Position numbers and translations under genes: made by a program | The notes under the pieces: generated by a model | What the model was told of the DNA's origin: nothing | The model's database searches: none | The model's input: the letters and a program-made list of their open reading frames with translations, nothing else | Source: Fimenecus sp045613585 | GTDB lineage: Bacteria; Bacillota; Clostridia; Oscillospirales; Acutalibacteraceae | Length of the DNA stretch: 28,948 nucleotides | Direction: 5' to 3' | NCBI GenBank assembly: GCA_045613585.1 | Contig: JAZLBG010000108.1 | Span: 1-28,948, forward strand | Shown here: in pieces, positions 19,741 through 26,850 of the stretch | Layout: each line of letters begins with the position of its first letter | Position numbering within the stretch: the stretch's first letter is position 1

Positions 19741-20604
19741 TTATATACTCATCTTACTCACTATAGGAACAAGAATCATAACAAAAATACCAATAAGAAT
19801 CATTCCTAATGGAATCATAAGTTTATTAGCTGCTGCTTCACCTTGTCTTCGAACTAAATGTTTCTTCTCTTCCCAACATAATGCTGATTCAGCTTTAAGA
19901 AACTCAACAAGTTCTTTATTACCTTTAGATAAGTTTTGAACTAACATTGAAATGAACTTTTTTACAAAAGGAACTCCACAACGATTTCCAAATGCTATAT
20001 AAGCGTCAACTTCAGCTGTACCATTTTGCATATCCAATGTTGTGGTTCTCATTTCTTCATAAAGTACGCCTTCACCTGTCATAGAAATTTCTTCCCATGC
20101 CTCTCTTGTAATCATACCTGCATTAATTAAAAGAGCCATTTTAGATACCATATCAGGAAAATCTTTTGTAATAGAAACCTCACGTGCTTGCATTACATCT
20201 GTAATTTTTGAATCAGCATAATAAAATGCTATACCAGCTGCAAATAAACCTGCCAAACAGAGTGCCGGTTCACCAAGCAATGGTCCAATCAATGGCGTTA
20301 CTGTAATACAAATTGAAAGATACGTTACTTTTTCTGCAACATTTATTCTATAATAATACTCACCAAAATGTTCACCATACACTATTTTAGCTTGAGCCTT
20401 CCTTTTTTTATCTAAAGATGTATCGTATGAGTATTTAATTGTATCAAGAATTTCCATCCCCACAGGATAAATTGACTTCAAAAGATATTTACTTTCGTCC
20501 AATGGGTCTATCATTTCTTGATGTTTTGCACTACCTTTTAATAAAAGAGAAATCCATAATACAGCAAATACAATATACAAAATAAAACATATAACATTTA
20601 CCAC
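19741..20604 (-). CDS. tadC: Tad platform protein TadC
   Basis: This 287-residue T2SSF-type inner-membrane protein has a membrane helix at about 2-24, a pair of helices near 95-130 and a C-terminal helix (MIPLGMILIGIFVMILVPIV). Between them is the cytoplasmic helical bundle typical of TadC, with a conserved-looking MALLINAGMITREAWE. It partners TadB and docks with TadA. The start is GTG with a TAGGAGGG site eight bases upstream. It follows tadB after 16 bases. Confidence 0.92.
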   Translation of the reverse strand: MVNVICFILYIVFAVLWISLLLKGSAKHQEMIDPLDESKYLLKSIYPVGMEILDTIKYSYDTSLDKKRKAQAKIVYGEHFGEYYYRINVAEKVTYLSICITVTPLIGPLLGEPALCLAGLFAAGIAFYYADSKITDVMQAREVSITKDFPDMVSKMALLINAGMITREAWEEISMTGEGVLYEEMRTTTLDMQNGTAEVDAYIAFGNRCGVPFVKKFISMLVQNLSKGNKELVEFLKAESALCWEEKKHLVRRQGEAAANKLMIPLGMILIGIFVMILVPIVSKMSI

Positions 20605-20620
20605 TTTAAATCCCTCCTAA

Positions 20621-21424
20621 TTATAATTTGATATCAAGAATTTTTTTACTTATAAAATATGCAAGCACAAAAATTGCCAGTGCTATAGTTACTGAAAGAA
20701 TACCCACACCTGATTCTAAATCAATGAGATCTCCTCCCATAGATTTTAAAACGACAATAAAAAATACGGGCATTACAAGCATAATATTTTGTTCGTTCTT
20801 TTGTCCTGCAACCATAGTTTCCAGTTCCATTTGAATTTCAATCTTATCACCTATAATTGAAGATGTATTCTTTATAACATCCTTGATATTACCACCTTTT
20901 TTATAACAAGTTGCAAAAACATTAGCAAAATTTCTCACATCTTCAATTCCACTTCGCTCTGCAAAGTTTAACAACAAATCTTCAATTTGAATATTATTAT
21001 CCAAACCATTTCTTATAATGTTTATTTCGCGAACTATATCTGCTTCTCCTGAAAATTGAACAGTTAAATCTTCAGCCGAGTTTGCAAATGAATCATACAT
21101 ATTCTTACCAGCACCGATAGACGTTGAAAGAGCATCCAACAACCCTCTAAACTGCATTGTAAGATTTTTTTGCCTTTTTTTGATGATTTGATTTCTTCGT
21201 ATTGGAATAAAGAAATAGCCACAAACTGCACCAAAAACAATTGATGCAATTATACTTTCATAAAAAATATATAATACCGCTCCGCTCACAATCATACCAA
21301 TTATGAACCATAAAATTTTTTCTTTTTGATTTGGGGTATATATACTGTAATCAATACCCTCACCAATTAAAGCTTGTATTGGTTGATGAGATTCTTTTTT
21401 CTTAAATAGATTCATTTTTTTCAC
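20621..21424 (-). CDS. tadB: Tad platform protein TadB
   Basis: This 267-residue T2SSF-domain membrane protein has two helices at ~38-75 and two at the C-terminus (~205-262), with the cytoplasmic bundle between them (LLDALSTSIGAGKNMYDSF). The first possible start is GTG at 21424, directly after the tadA stop. An AGGTGA spanning that codon instead fits ATG 21415 (residue 4) as the real start. The protein forms the inner-membrane platform with TadC. Confidence 0.92.
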   Translation of the reverse strand: MKKMNLFKKKESHQPIQALIGEGIDYSIYTPNQKEKILWFIIGMIVSGAVLYIFYESIIASIVFGAVCGYFFIPIRRNQIIKKRQKNLTMQFRGLLDALSTSIGAGKNMYDSFANSAEDLTVQFSGEADIVREINIIRNGLDNNIQIEDLLLNFAERSGIEDVRNFANVFATCYKKGGNIKDVIKNTSSIIGDKIEIQMELETMVAGQKNEQNIMLVMPVFFIVVLKSMGGDLIDLESGVGILSVTIALAIFVLAYFISKKILDIKL

Positions 21425-22663
21425 CTAAAAATCATTTTTTATACCAGATAACTGAAGTTTAAACGTATTAACCATCTTGTTATTTGTTCTTATTAGTGAT
21501 CCAGACACTTTTTCTAATGTACTATTTTCATCTTCTTCAAAAACATATAATGGATTAAGTATGATTTTGCCGTCTTCATAACCAACAACCTCTGTAATTT
21601 CCATTGTTTTTCTTGATTTATCACGAAGTCGTGAAAGATGAATAATAATATCAACTGCTGATGCAATCTGTTGTCTTATTGCCTCAAGTGGAAGACCCGC
21701 CGCACCTTGTAAAACCATTGTTTCAAGACGGCTAAGCATATCTTCTGTTGAATTGGCATGACCTGTTGATAACGAGCCATCATGACCTGTATTCATAGCC
21801 TGAAGCATATCAAGTGCTTCGCCGCCACGAACTTCGCCGACAACAATTCTTTCTGGGCGCATACGAAGAGATGATTTGATTAAGTCTCTAATTGTAATCT
21901 GTCCTGCACCAGATGCATTAGCGTTTCTTGTTTCAAGACTTACAAGATTATCAATACCTTTTATTTGCAACTCTGCAGAGTCTTCTATAGTGATTACACG
22001 TTCATCTTTAGGAATGTAATTTGACAAAGCATTAAGAAATGTCGTTTTACCTGAACCAGTACCACCACTTATGAAAATATTATATTTAGCCTTGACCAAC
22101 ATCTCTAATTTATCTGCAATCTCCTGTGTAAGAGAACCGTATTCTATAAGTTTTTCAATAGTCATTGGTGTTTTTGAGAACTTACGAATTGTAACAGTTG
22201 GTCCGCACAACGCAATTGGTGGAAGAACTACGTTAACACGCGAACCATCAGGAAGTCTTGTGTCACAGATAGGGTTTGCCTGGTTTACTTCACGGCCTGC
22301 TAAACCAACAATTCTTTGAATAACATCTTCAAGTCTACGTTGACTCTCAAATTGCTTATCCAATTTAAACAAATGTCCATTCTGTTCAATAAACACATTT
22401 TCAGGACCATTAATCATAACTTCAGTTATTGTATCATCACTTATAATCGCATCCAAAAGGCCAAAACCTCTAATGGAGCTATATACTTGTTCAATGATTG
22501 ATACTTTTTGTTCGATTGAAACATAAGTGCCTGATAATTTTTCTGTAGTTATTCCTTCAACTTTTTCTTGCAATTCCTCATCGTTAAGTTTGCTCAGTGG
22601 AAGATTCTCTGTTATATATCGCTTAATCTCAGAAACTACCTGTTGTTCCATCTCAAAAGTCAT
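21425..22663 (-). CDS. tadA: Secretion ATPase TadA/CpaF
   Basis: This 412-residue ATPase of the VirB11/GspE superfamily powers pilus assembly. The N-terminal domain (~1-150) includes EVMINGPENVFIE. Walker A is SGGTGSGKTT (~199-208), the Asp box is near ITIEDSAELQ, Walker B is VVGEVRGGEAL (~270-280), and the His box is GHDGSLSTGHANS (~295-307). All catalytic motifs are intact. The start has an AAGGAGG site overlapping the tadZ stop region. Confidence 0.97.
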   Translation of the reverse strand: MTFEMEQQVVSEIKRYITENLPLSKLNDEELQEKVEGITTEKLSGTYVSIEQKVSIIEQVYSSIRGFGLLDAIISDDTITEVMINGPENVFIEQNGHLFKLDKQFESQRRLEDVIQRIVGLAGREVNQANPICDTRLPDGSRVNVVLPPIALCGPTVTIRKFSKTPMTIEKLIEYGSLTQEIADKLEMLVKAKYNIFISGGTGSGKTTFLNALSNYIPKDERVITIEDSAELQIKGIDNLVSLETRNANASGAGQITIRDLIKSSLRMRPERIVVGEVRGGEALDMLQAMNTGHDGSLSTGHANSTEDMLSRLETMVLQGAAGLPLEAIRQQIASAVDIIIHLSRLRDKSRKTMEITEVVGYEDGKIILNPLYVFEEDENSTLEKVSGSLIRTNNKMVNTFKLQLSGIKNDF

Positions 22664-22675
22664 AAGAAAACCTCC

Positions 22676-23740
22676 TTATACAAGGGCATCAAATACAGAA
22701 AGATTTGAAAGTTCCTTTAACATTTGCTCAATTGTATAACCTTCATATCTTTTGATTCCCCCAAATTCCTTTATTTCTCCAATGTTAGGCTTATTAGAAG
22801 AATGACTGCTTACTCTATTATACAATACACCTGTTTTTAAAATTATTTTATATTCACTTTGTTGCTCTATTATACTCAAAGCTTCTATTGCTTTTTCTAA
22901 TTTGCGATTCGAAATAACTGAACCATCTGATAATATAACTATTCTATTAACATCTTTTAAAAGTTCTAATGTATCATTATTGATAGAAAAATCCATATCT
23001 AAAACTATGTAATCGTATGCTCCAAACAACTTTAATTCTGAAACTAATCTCTTAGTTTCTTCCACACTCAGTTCTTGCATATCTAATGCATTTTTGCTTG
23101 ACGAATAGAAATATACACCTGAGCTGTCTTGTTTAACCGTACTCTCGAGTTTTAGTGCCATGTTACCTTTTTTACTTTTAATTGCATAGATAACATCACT
23201 TAAATCACTTGAGCCCTCTCCAACAAAAAAAGCATCTGCACTTCCGAATACTTCCAAATTTAAAAACAGAACTTTTTTATTATTTTTTGCCAAATATCGA
23301 GCAAATGCAGCTGCTGCAGTAGAACAACCTACACCACCCGATGGAGAAAGAAATGCTAATACTTTTGTATTTTCATTTTCATCAAAACAAACACCTGTTA
23401 TATCTGAGCTATTTTCAGAAAACAAATTTAATACTTGCTTGTAAATCAAATCTGCTTTTTGGAATTTACAAACAGCAACTTCATCTCTTAGCATTTCAAT
23501 TCCTGCAGATGCAACCAAATATGCAATAGCACATCTTTTTGGAATATTATTACGATCAAGTTCAAAGTTTTCATCAGCTAATAAAACATCAATTTTATTC
23601 TGTTCAATAGCATCAATAGCAACTTCTATATTTGTAAAAGAATATATTTCTAACTTTTCAGCATAACGCATATTAAATGCTGCAACAATACGCTCTAAAT
23701 AAATTCTGTCATTCTCCAAAATTGCAAGTTTAATTTTCAT
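22676..23740 (-). CDS. tadZ: TadZ/CpaE-like MinD-family protein with lost Walker lysines
   Basis: This 354-residue protein has an N-terminal receiver-like domain (~1-120) and a C-terminal MinD/ParA-like ATPase fold (~125-350). The P-loop (SPSGGVGCST, about 132-141) keeps the glycines but has Ser and Cys where deviant Walker A motifs carry Lys. A Walker B-like segment DYIVLDMDF lies near 245-253. TadZ/CpaE proteins locate the pilus machine at a cell site. It is the first gene of the operon, with AGGGGAG ten bases before the ATG. Weak nucleotide hydrolysis is expected from the missing lysines (inference). Confidence 0.9.
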   Translation of the reverse strand: MKIKLAILENDRIYLERIVAAFNMRYAEKLEIYSFTNIEVAIDAIEQNKIDVLLADENFELDRNNIPKRCAIAYLVASAGIEMLRDEVAVCKFQKADLIYKQVLNLFSENSSDITGVCFDENENTKVLAFLSPSGGVGCSTAAAAFARYLAKNNKKVLFLNLEVFGSADAFFVGEGSSDLSDVIYAIKSKKGNMALKLESTVKQDSSGVYFYSSSKNALDMQELSVEETKRLVSELKLFGAYDYIVLDMDFSINNDTLELLKDVNRIVILSDGSVISNRKLEKAIEALSIIEQQSEYKIILKTGVLYNRVSSHSSNKPNIGEIKEFGGIKRYEGYTIEQMLKELSNLSVFDALV

Positions 23741-23840
23741 AATTCAAGCACTCCCCTAGCTTTATTTTCTAATGTTTTGCAACATCTGAAAATGCAAAAA
23801 ACAAATTACTACATAGTAAGACATTTTTCGATTATTATAG
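23741..23840 (-). promoter_or_regulatory. tad operon 5' leader with two inverted repeats
   Basis: The ~100-base leader between promoter and tadZ has a 6-2-6 palindrome at 23806-23819 (TTACTACATAGTAA) and a TTTTGCA/TGCAAAA inverted repeat (7-bp arms at 23775-23781 and 23793-23799, loop 11). The first lies just after the expected start point and could be an operator. Both may simply be chance in AT-rich DNA. Confidence 0.4.
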
Positions 23841-23847
23841 ATATTAT

Positions 23848-23876
23848 ATTTTAACATTTTGTTCATAGATTGTCAA
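23848..23876 (-). promoter_or_regulatory. SigA-type promoter with extended -10 for the tad operon
   Basis: On the minus strand the -35 is TTGACA (23876-23871), spacer 17 and -10 TAAAAT (23853-23848), with TGT just before the -10 (extended -10). The spacing and near-consensus hexamers make this the best promoter between tadZ and its upstream neighbour. Confidence 0.8.
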
Positions 23877-23998
23877 CAAAATCGCAATTATTACTATTGT
23901 TGTTTTTAACTAAATTTGTAAAGATTTTTAGTTAAAATTCACAATAAAAATTATGAGTTTCTAATATATATGTAAATTAAAATTTTAATATATTAACA

Positions 23999-24039
23999 AA
24001 AGAAGCGAGATGGTAAATCTATACCACACTCGCTTCTTT
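23999..24039 (-). terminator. Intrinsic terminator overlapping the 3' end of the HELGH gene
   Basis: The arms AAAGAAGCGAG (23999-24009) and CTCGCTTCTTT (24029-24039) pair over 11 bp. An inner TGGTA/TACCA stem closes the loop. A short T run (TTTTG) follows on the minus strand. The stop codon of the metallopeptidase-like gene lies inside this hairpin. Confidence 0.8.
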
Positions 24040-24549
24040 GGGATTACTAAAATAACTAAATATTCTTTTTATCGGTTTCTCTTTTATTATCGTAAAAAAT
24101 ACAACTATCATAACAAATAAGAATATGCACAATAACAATATTTTGCCATTTTCCCAAATGCTTAATATTTTTATAATGTCCTCTTGTTCCATTACAATAT
24201 TAAACATATACAATATGATTGAAACGAAAGAGATAATAAAGGATAACAAGCAAATCATTCTTATCATCAAAACCCCATACCAAGCCCAAAAATTCTTTGG
24301 TTGAATCACTGTTGATATACCAAATGGCAACGCCATTCCGCCCAACCCTGTTGCGATAAATTTTATATTGCTAAATTCAGTAAAATCACATACCACATAA
24401 GGCAGTGGCAAAAGATTAAAATCAATAATTTTTACACCTAAAGCGAGCGCTATGACCGCATGACCTAACTCATGTAAAGCTGGATAAATAACAATTGAAA
24501 CTAATAATGCTATTGTCATTAAAGCCACATATTTAAAAATACATTTCAT
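24019..24549 (-). CDS. Small membrane protein with HELGH motif, M50-like metallopeptidase
   Basis: This 176-residue protein has about four hydrophobic helices. The first ends in HELGH at 26-30, the zinc-binding HExxH of gluzincin-type proteases. A second region (GMALPFGIS) resembles the M50 loop, but I see no clear NPDG-type third ligand, so activity is uncertain. No good ribosome site or promoter is visible upstream. It is read on the minus strand, upstream of the tad operon, but ends in its own terminator and is probably not cotranscribed. Confidence 0.7.
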   Translation of the reverse strand: MKCIFKYVALMTIALLVSIVIYPALHELGHAVIALALGVKIIDFNLLPLPYVVCDFTEFSNIKFIATGLGGMALPFGISTVIQPKNFWAWYGVLMIRMICLLSFIISFVSIILYMFNIVMEQEDIIKILSIWENGKILLLCIFLFVMIVVFFTIIKEKPIKRIFSYFSNPKEASVV

Positions 24550-24678
24550 ATATACATCACAAGTGTATTTTTACCTATATATTAAAAAATATGATATATT
24601 TTTATTGTTTCAATTACTCCTTAATAGCTATTGGCGTTACAATTAACAAACTGGTAGAATAAGCTATAATTTATTTAA
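24550..24678. other. AT-rich divergent intergenic region
   Basis: This separates the HELGH gene (minus) from the DUF4177 gene (plus). Apart from the plus-strand promoter just beyond it, I see no convincing promoter for the minus-strand gene and no hairpin. Confidence 0.5.
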
Positions 24679-24708
24679 TTGACATATTACGATTTGTTAT
24701 TGTAAAAT
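24679..24708 (+). promoter_or_regulatory. Promoter of the DUF4177 gene
   Basis: The -35 is TTGACA (24679-24684), spacer 18 and -10 TAAAAT (24703-24708). A ribosome site AGGAGG (24725-24730) follows about ten bases before the ATG. The mRNA leader would be short (~25-30 bases). Confidence 0.75.
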
Positions 24709-24740
24709 AATAGTAATAAATTATAGGAGGGTGTAAAATT

Positions 24741-24947
24741 ATGCAACAATATGTAGTTTTACAAGTTACACTAAAAGAAAAATTAATTGGAACAACATCT
24801 AAAAACTTAAGTGAATTAGAAGCTGTCATCAATGCACAAGCAGCCAAGGGATATAGATTACATACCATCTCAACTGCATCTGCACACAGTAGCGGATTCG
24901 GTGGTGGCGACAGAATCCAAGCAACTATGGTTTTTGAAAAATTATAA
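24741..24947 (+). CDS. DUF4177 family protein
   Basis: This 68-residue protein matches the DUF4177 pattern: a short beta strand start (YVVLQVTL), LNxxxxxGYRLHTIS and a closing beta strand (RIQATMVFEKL). The family is small, cytoplasmic and of unknown function. It is the only plus-strand gene here, with its own promoter and terminator. Confidence 0.85.
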   Translation: MQQYVVLQVTLKEKLIGTTSKNLSELEAVINAQAAKGYRLHTISTASAHSSGFGGGDRIQATMVFEKL

Positions 24948-24967
24948 TTTTATAATTAATTTATGAA

Positions 24968-24997
24968 AAATCCCCTTGGAGCAAACCAAGGGGATTT
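24968..24997. terminator. Bidirectional terminator, DUF4177 gene and cassette array end
   Basis: This is a 12-bp stem (AAATCCCCTTGG, loop AGCAAA). It ends the DUF4177 gene on the plus strand. On the minus strand it has a better T tract and closes the DUF4275-like transcript. It is the first of four related terminators in the window, all with the CCCCTTGG/CCAAGG core. Confidence 0.8.
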
Positions 24998-25015
24998 GTT
25001 GTTTATTGTATATGC

Positions 25016-25036
25016 GGGACGCCGAGTCGTCGTCCC
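25016..25036. repeat. REP-like palindrome
   Basis: GGGACG pairs with CGTCCC (25016-25021 and 25031-25036), with an inner CGA/TCG pair. It is flanked by ATGC and CTAC. A second member of the family lies at 25684-25705 with a different stem and similar flanks. Confidence 0.6.
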
Positions 25037-25060
25037 CTACACTATTTCGAATAAGTTTAA

Positions 25061-25132
25061 TTTAGACGCTTGCGTCGCAAGGTTCTCCGAAATTATCAAA
25101 ATCTTTGATTTTGTTATAATTTCGTGAGGTCC
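25061..25132. repeat. REP-like element with variable hairpin, copy 1
   Basis: It shares a 26-base block (25061-25086, with hairpin CTTGCG T CGCAAG) with 26851-26876, then a hairpin with the AAATCTTTGATTT core and arms ATTAT/ATAAT, and ends in GGTCC. It sits right against the ppdK-tail element. Confidence 0.75.
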
Positions 25133-25187
25133 TTATTTGCTTTCAGCGATTGCTGCCTGTGTGGCAGTTATCGAAGTGGGGAAATTA
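25133..25187 (-). repeat. 55-bp ppdK-tail palindromic element, copy C
   Basis: The 55 bases run from a TTA (stop-like end of the ppdK tail) at 25133 to the TTA that is the stop codon of the DUF4275-like gene at 25185-25187. Bases 25133-25159 match the last 27 bases of ppdK with two differences. A CTGCC/GGCAG stem with flanking CGAT/ATCG makes it palindromic. It matches copy B at 54 of 55 bases. Confidence 0.9.
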
Positions 25188-25559
25188 TTTTCTGACACAA
25201 AAATACGGACCACACATCTCTGTTTCGTGGGTACGGACATACGTCCAAGAAAAGTCCTTTGCGACAATATACACATCGCTGTTTTCGTTTCTGTCTATTT
25301 CAGCAGCGGAGAATTTTCCGATAACGGAAACACCTTCAATGTTGTTTGAATATCCGTCATAGAAAATAATCGCTTCTGTATACTGCAAATCGTCGAATGC
25401 CTTTCTGGCATCGTCGCCTTCAATACATGGAACTTCTCCCCATGTAAATAAGTGCCACAAAAGATTTCCATACGCAGTTACGTGTCTTTGTATGATTTTA
25501 GCGTCAACATCTTTTCCGAATGCAGAAAGCCATTCCTTTATTATCGTTTGATTATCCAT
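25185..25559 (-). CDS. DUF4275-like protein
   Basis: This is a 124-residue cytoplasmic protein. LWHLFTWGEVPCIEGDDARKAFD (~33-55, given by parts: LWHLFTWGE, IEGDDARKAFD) and an Ile/Phe-rich segment with FYDGYSN resemble the DUF4275 family, which is of unknown function. I recall the family from its pattern only. A ribosome site GGAGG precedes the ATG by 11 bases. It is the distal gene of the cassette row, and its stop is joined directly to the ppdK-tail element. Confidence 0.65.
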   Translation of the reverse strand: MDNQTIIKEWLSAFGKDVDAKIIQRHVTAYGNLLWHLFTWGEVPCIEGDDARKAFDDLQYTEAIIFYDGYSNNIEGVSVIGKFSAAEIDRNENSDVYIVAKDFSWTYVRTHETEMCGPYFCVRK

Positions 25560-25599
25560 AATATAGAAATCCTCCGTTACAAAAACCTTTGTAATTTGT

Positions 25600-25628
25600 A
25601 TTATACAATTGATTTATGAATATTTCAA
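25600..25628 (-). promoter_or_regulatory. Promoter of the DUF4275-like gene
   Basis: The -35 is TTGAAA (25628-25623), spacer 17 and -10 TATAAT (25605-25600). It differs from the two other cassette promoters. Confidence 0.75.
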
Positions 25629-25642
25629 CAAAAACACAAAAA

Positions 25643-25666
25643 TCCCCTTGGATTTCTCCAAGGGGA
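25643..25666 (-). terminator. CCCCTTGG-type terminator between cassettes
   Basis: A 9-bp stem (TCCCCTTGG / CCAAGGGGA, loop ATTTCT) has a T run on the minus strand. It ends the glycosylase-like transcript and is close to the terminator of ppdK. Confidence 0.8.
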
Positions 25667-25683
25667 CTGTTTGTTTATTTTGC

Positions 25684-25705
25684 GGACAGACGAGGACGTC
25701 TGTCC
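25684..25705. repeat. REP-like palindrome
   Basis: Stem GGACAGACG / CGTCTGTCC with loop AGGA (9 bp perfect), in a TGC...CCTAC context shared with the palindrome at 25016-25036. It interrupts the spacer that in native ppdK separates stop and terminator. Confidence 0.7.
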
Positions 25706-25725
25706 CTACGCGAAACAAAATTTAA

Positions 25726-25780
25726 TTACTTGCTTTCAGCGATTGCTGCCTGTGTGGCAGTTATCGAAGTGGGGAAATTA
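25726..25780 (-). repeat. 55-bp ppdK-tail palindromic element, copy B
   Basis: It is identical to copy C except one base (TTACTTGC for TTATTTGC). It begins at the TTA of 25726 and ends with the stop codon of the glycosylase-like gene (25778-25780). The CTGCC/GGCAG stem and CGAT/ATCG pair are preserved. Confidence 0.9.
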
Positions 25781-26512
25781 TCTTCCAAATGCCCAAAGTA
25801 TCATATCGATTTTTCTTGGTGTCCAAAAATCCGTGTGGAATTTTTTATTTAGTTCGTCTGCCTTTTCTTTCATTATCTCAATTAAGATAACACCATCTTT
25901 TATCCTTAAACTTTCTGGTTTCATATCATTTAAAACAGAATTATAAACTGGATGATGAATTTCTTGTAATCTTTTTACAACGAATTGGTCTACTGTACCA
26001 AAGTTTTCAGGAAAGAGAATTGCCAATAATCCACTTGCCCCAGCAGTACCAAGACCACGAATTTCACAAGCAATTTTTAAACATTCAGTAATATTGCTTT
26101 TTGGTGTTGAAAATAATCTGTTATGTATGCTTTTTAATGTTGCTAATTCATCATTTTTAATATACTTTTCCAAACTCATTCTTGTAGTTGCCAAACGATT
26201 TTTAGCAGTATATTTCCAAACGAAATACTTATTATATAAGAAATCGTAGAAGGCATATTCATCTAATGTTTCTATCTCGTCAGCATTTATATTATTGATA
26301 TAATCCTCTATGGGTATTTGGTCTGGTTTAAGTATACGGTAGTAGCTTTCGAGAGCTTTATCCCAATCACTTTCAGAGCCGTTATACCACAATTCGTTTA
26401 ATAATGAATTTTCTTTTGAAGGAAAACTCTTGATTTTATTTGTAGCAGGTATTCTAGTTTTATTAACATCTTTTCCTTTTATATATTTCTTTATCCAATC
26501 CAAAAAACTCAC
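25778..26512 (-). CDS. Helix-hairpin-helix, DNA-glycosylase-like protein
   Basis: This 244-residue protein is largely helical. The diagnostic part is residues ~146-182: IACEIRGLGTAGASGLLAILFPENFGTVDQF, best read as an HhH (GLGTAGAS at 153-160) followed by Asp175, at the place of the catalytic Asp in OGG1-type glycosylases. The Lys of OGG1 bifunctional enzymes is missing. The N-terminal ~130 residues are Lys/Asn-rich and not recognised. It starts with GTG behind an AGAGGTGG site. Its own promoter lies upstream, and its stop is fused to copy B. A role in base excision, possibly phage defence, is only a guess. Confidence 0.7.
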   Translation of the reverse strand: MSFLDWIKKYIKGKDVNKTRIPATNKIKSFPSKENSLLNELWYNGSESDWDKALESYYRILKPDQIPIEDYINNINADEIETLDEYAFYDFLYNKYFVWKYTAKNRLATTRMSLEKYIKNDELATLKSIHNRLFSTPKSNITECLKIACEIRGLGTAGASGLLAILFPENFGTVDQFVVKRLQEIHHPVYNSVLNDMKPESLRIKDGVILIEIMKEKADELNKKFHTDFWTPRKIDMILWAFGR

Positions 26513-26531
26513 AAAACCACCTCTTGATTAT

Positions 26532-26560
26532 AGTATAAATCACATTGTTGCATAACTCAA
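26532..26560 (-). promoter_or_regulatory. Promoter of the glycosylase-like gene
   Basis: The -35 is TTGAGT (26560-26555), spacer 17 and -10 TATACT (26537-26532). The region from promoter to terminator is highly similar to that of the next cassette (27264-27363). Confidence 0.75.
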
Positions 26561-26610
26561 TCAAAAGTTTTATTTTAGTGTACATTAAAATGGACTATAC
26601 ACAAAAATCC

Positions 26611-26628
26611 CCTTGGATTGCTCCAAGG
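26611..26628 (-). terminator. Shortened CCTTGG-type terminator
   Basis: The 6-bp stem CCTTGG / CCAAGG is shorter than in the other copies. The outer CC/GG pair has been replaced where the hairpin array abuts it, which points to an insertion at this place. The T tract on the minus strand is still present. Confidence 0.65.
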
Positions 26629-26637
26629 ACGATGATT

Positions 26638-26784
26638 TGACACTGCGTGTCATGAATTGATGCTATGCATCATGATTTCTCGTTTCACTCCATGATTTGA
26701 ATTGCCCACTAATGCACCGCAGGTACAATTCATGCCGAAGGCAAATCATGGCGAAGCCAATTCACGCCCGAAAGGGCAATTCAT
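26638..26784. repeat. Array of short hairpins with ATGAATT/ATGATTT spacers
   Basis: At least six short inverted repeats follow each other: TGACAC/GTGTCA (26638-26652), TGATGC/GCATCA (26658-26672), an imperfect TGCACC/GGTACA (26713-26727), TGCC/GGCA (26733-26743), TGGC/GCCA (26749-26759) and GCCC/GGGC (26766-26777). They are joined by ATGAATT- or ATGATTT-like spacers. No coding sense is visible. Confidence 0.7.
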
Positions 26785-26785
26785 T

Positions 26786-26850
26786 GGACTAATTCCAAAA
26801 AAATATCCACCCGATTTCTCGGGTGGAATTTTTATCTTAGGAATTAGTCC
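26786..26850. repeat. Nested inverted repeat with inner terminator-like hairpin
   Basis: The outer arms GGACTAATTCC (26786-26796) and GGAATTAGTCC (26840-26850) are an 11-bp perfect inverted repeat. An inner 8-bp stem CCACCCGA/TCGGGTGG (26807-26826) is flanked by A and T runs on both sides, so it would terminate in either direction. Confidence 0.75.

Noticed and set aside
23741..23840. Riboswitch in the tad leader
   Set aside because: Only two short stems are seen and no known aptamer core.
25133..25187. Element as a Xer dif site
   Set aside because: ACTTCGATAAC resembles one arm of a Firmicute dif, but the other arm lacks the expected TTATG-type half and three copies lie within 2 kb.
26638..26784. 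Retron msr-msd region
   Set aside because: Hairpin-rich DNA raised the idea, but there is no reverse transcriptase nearby.
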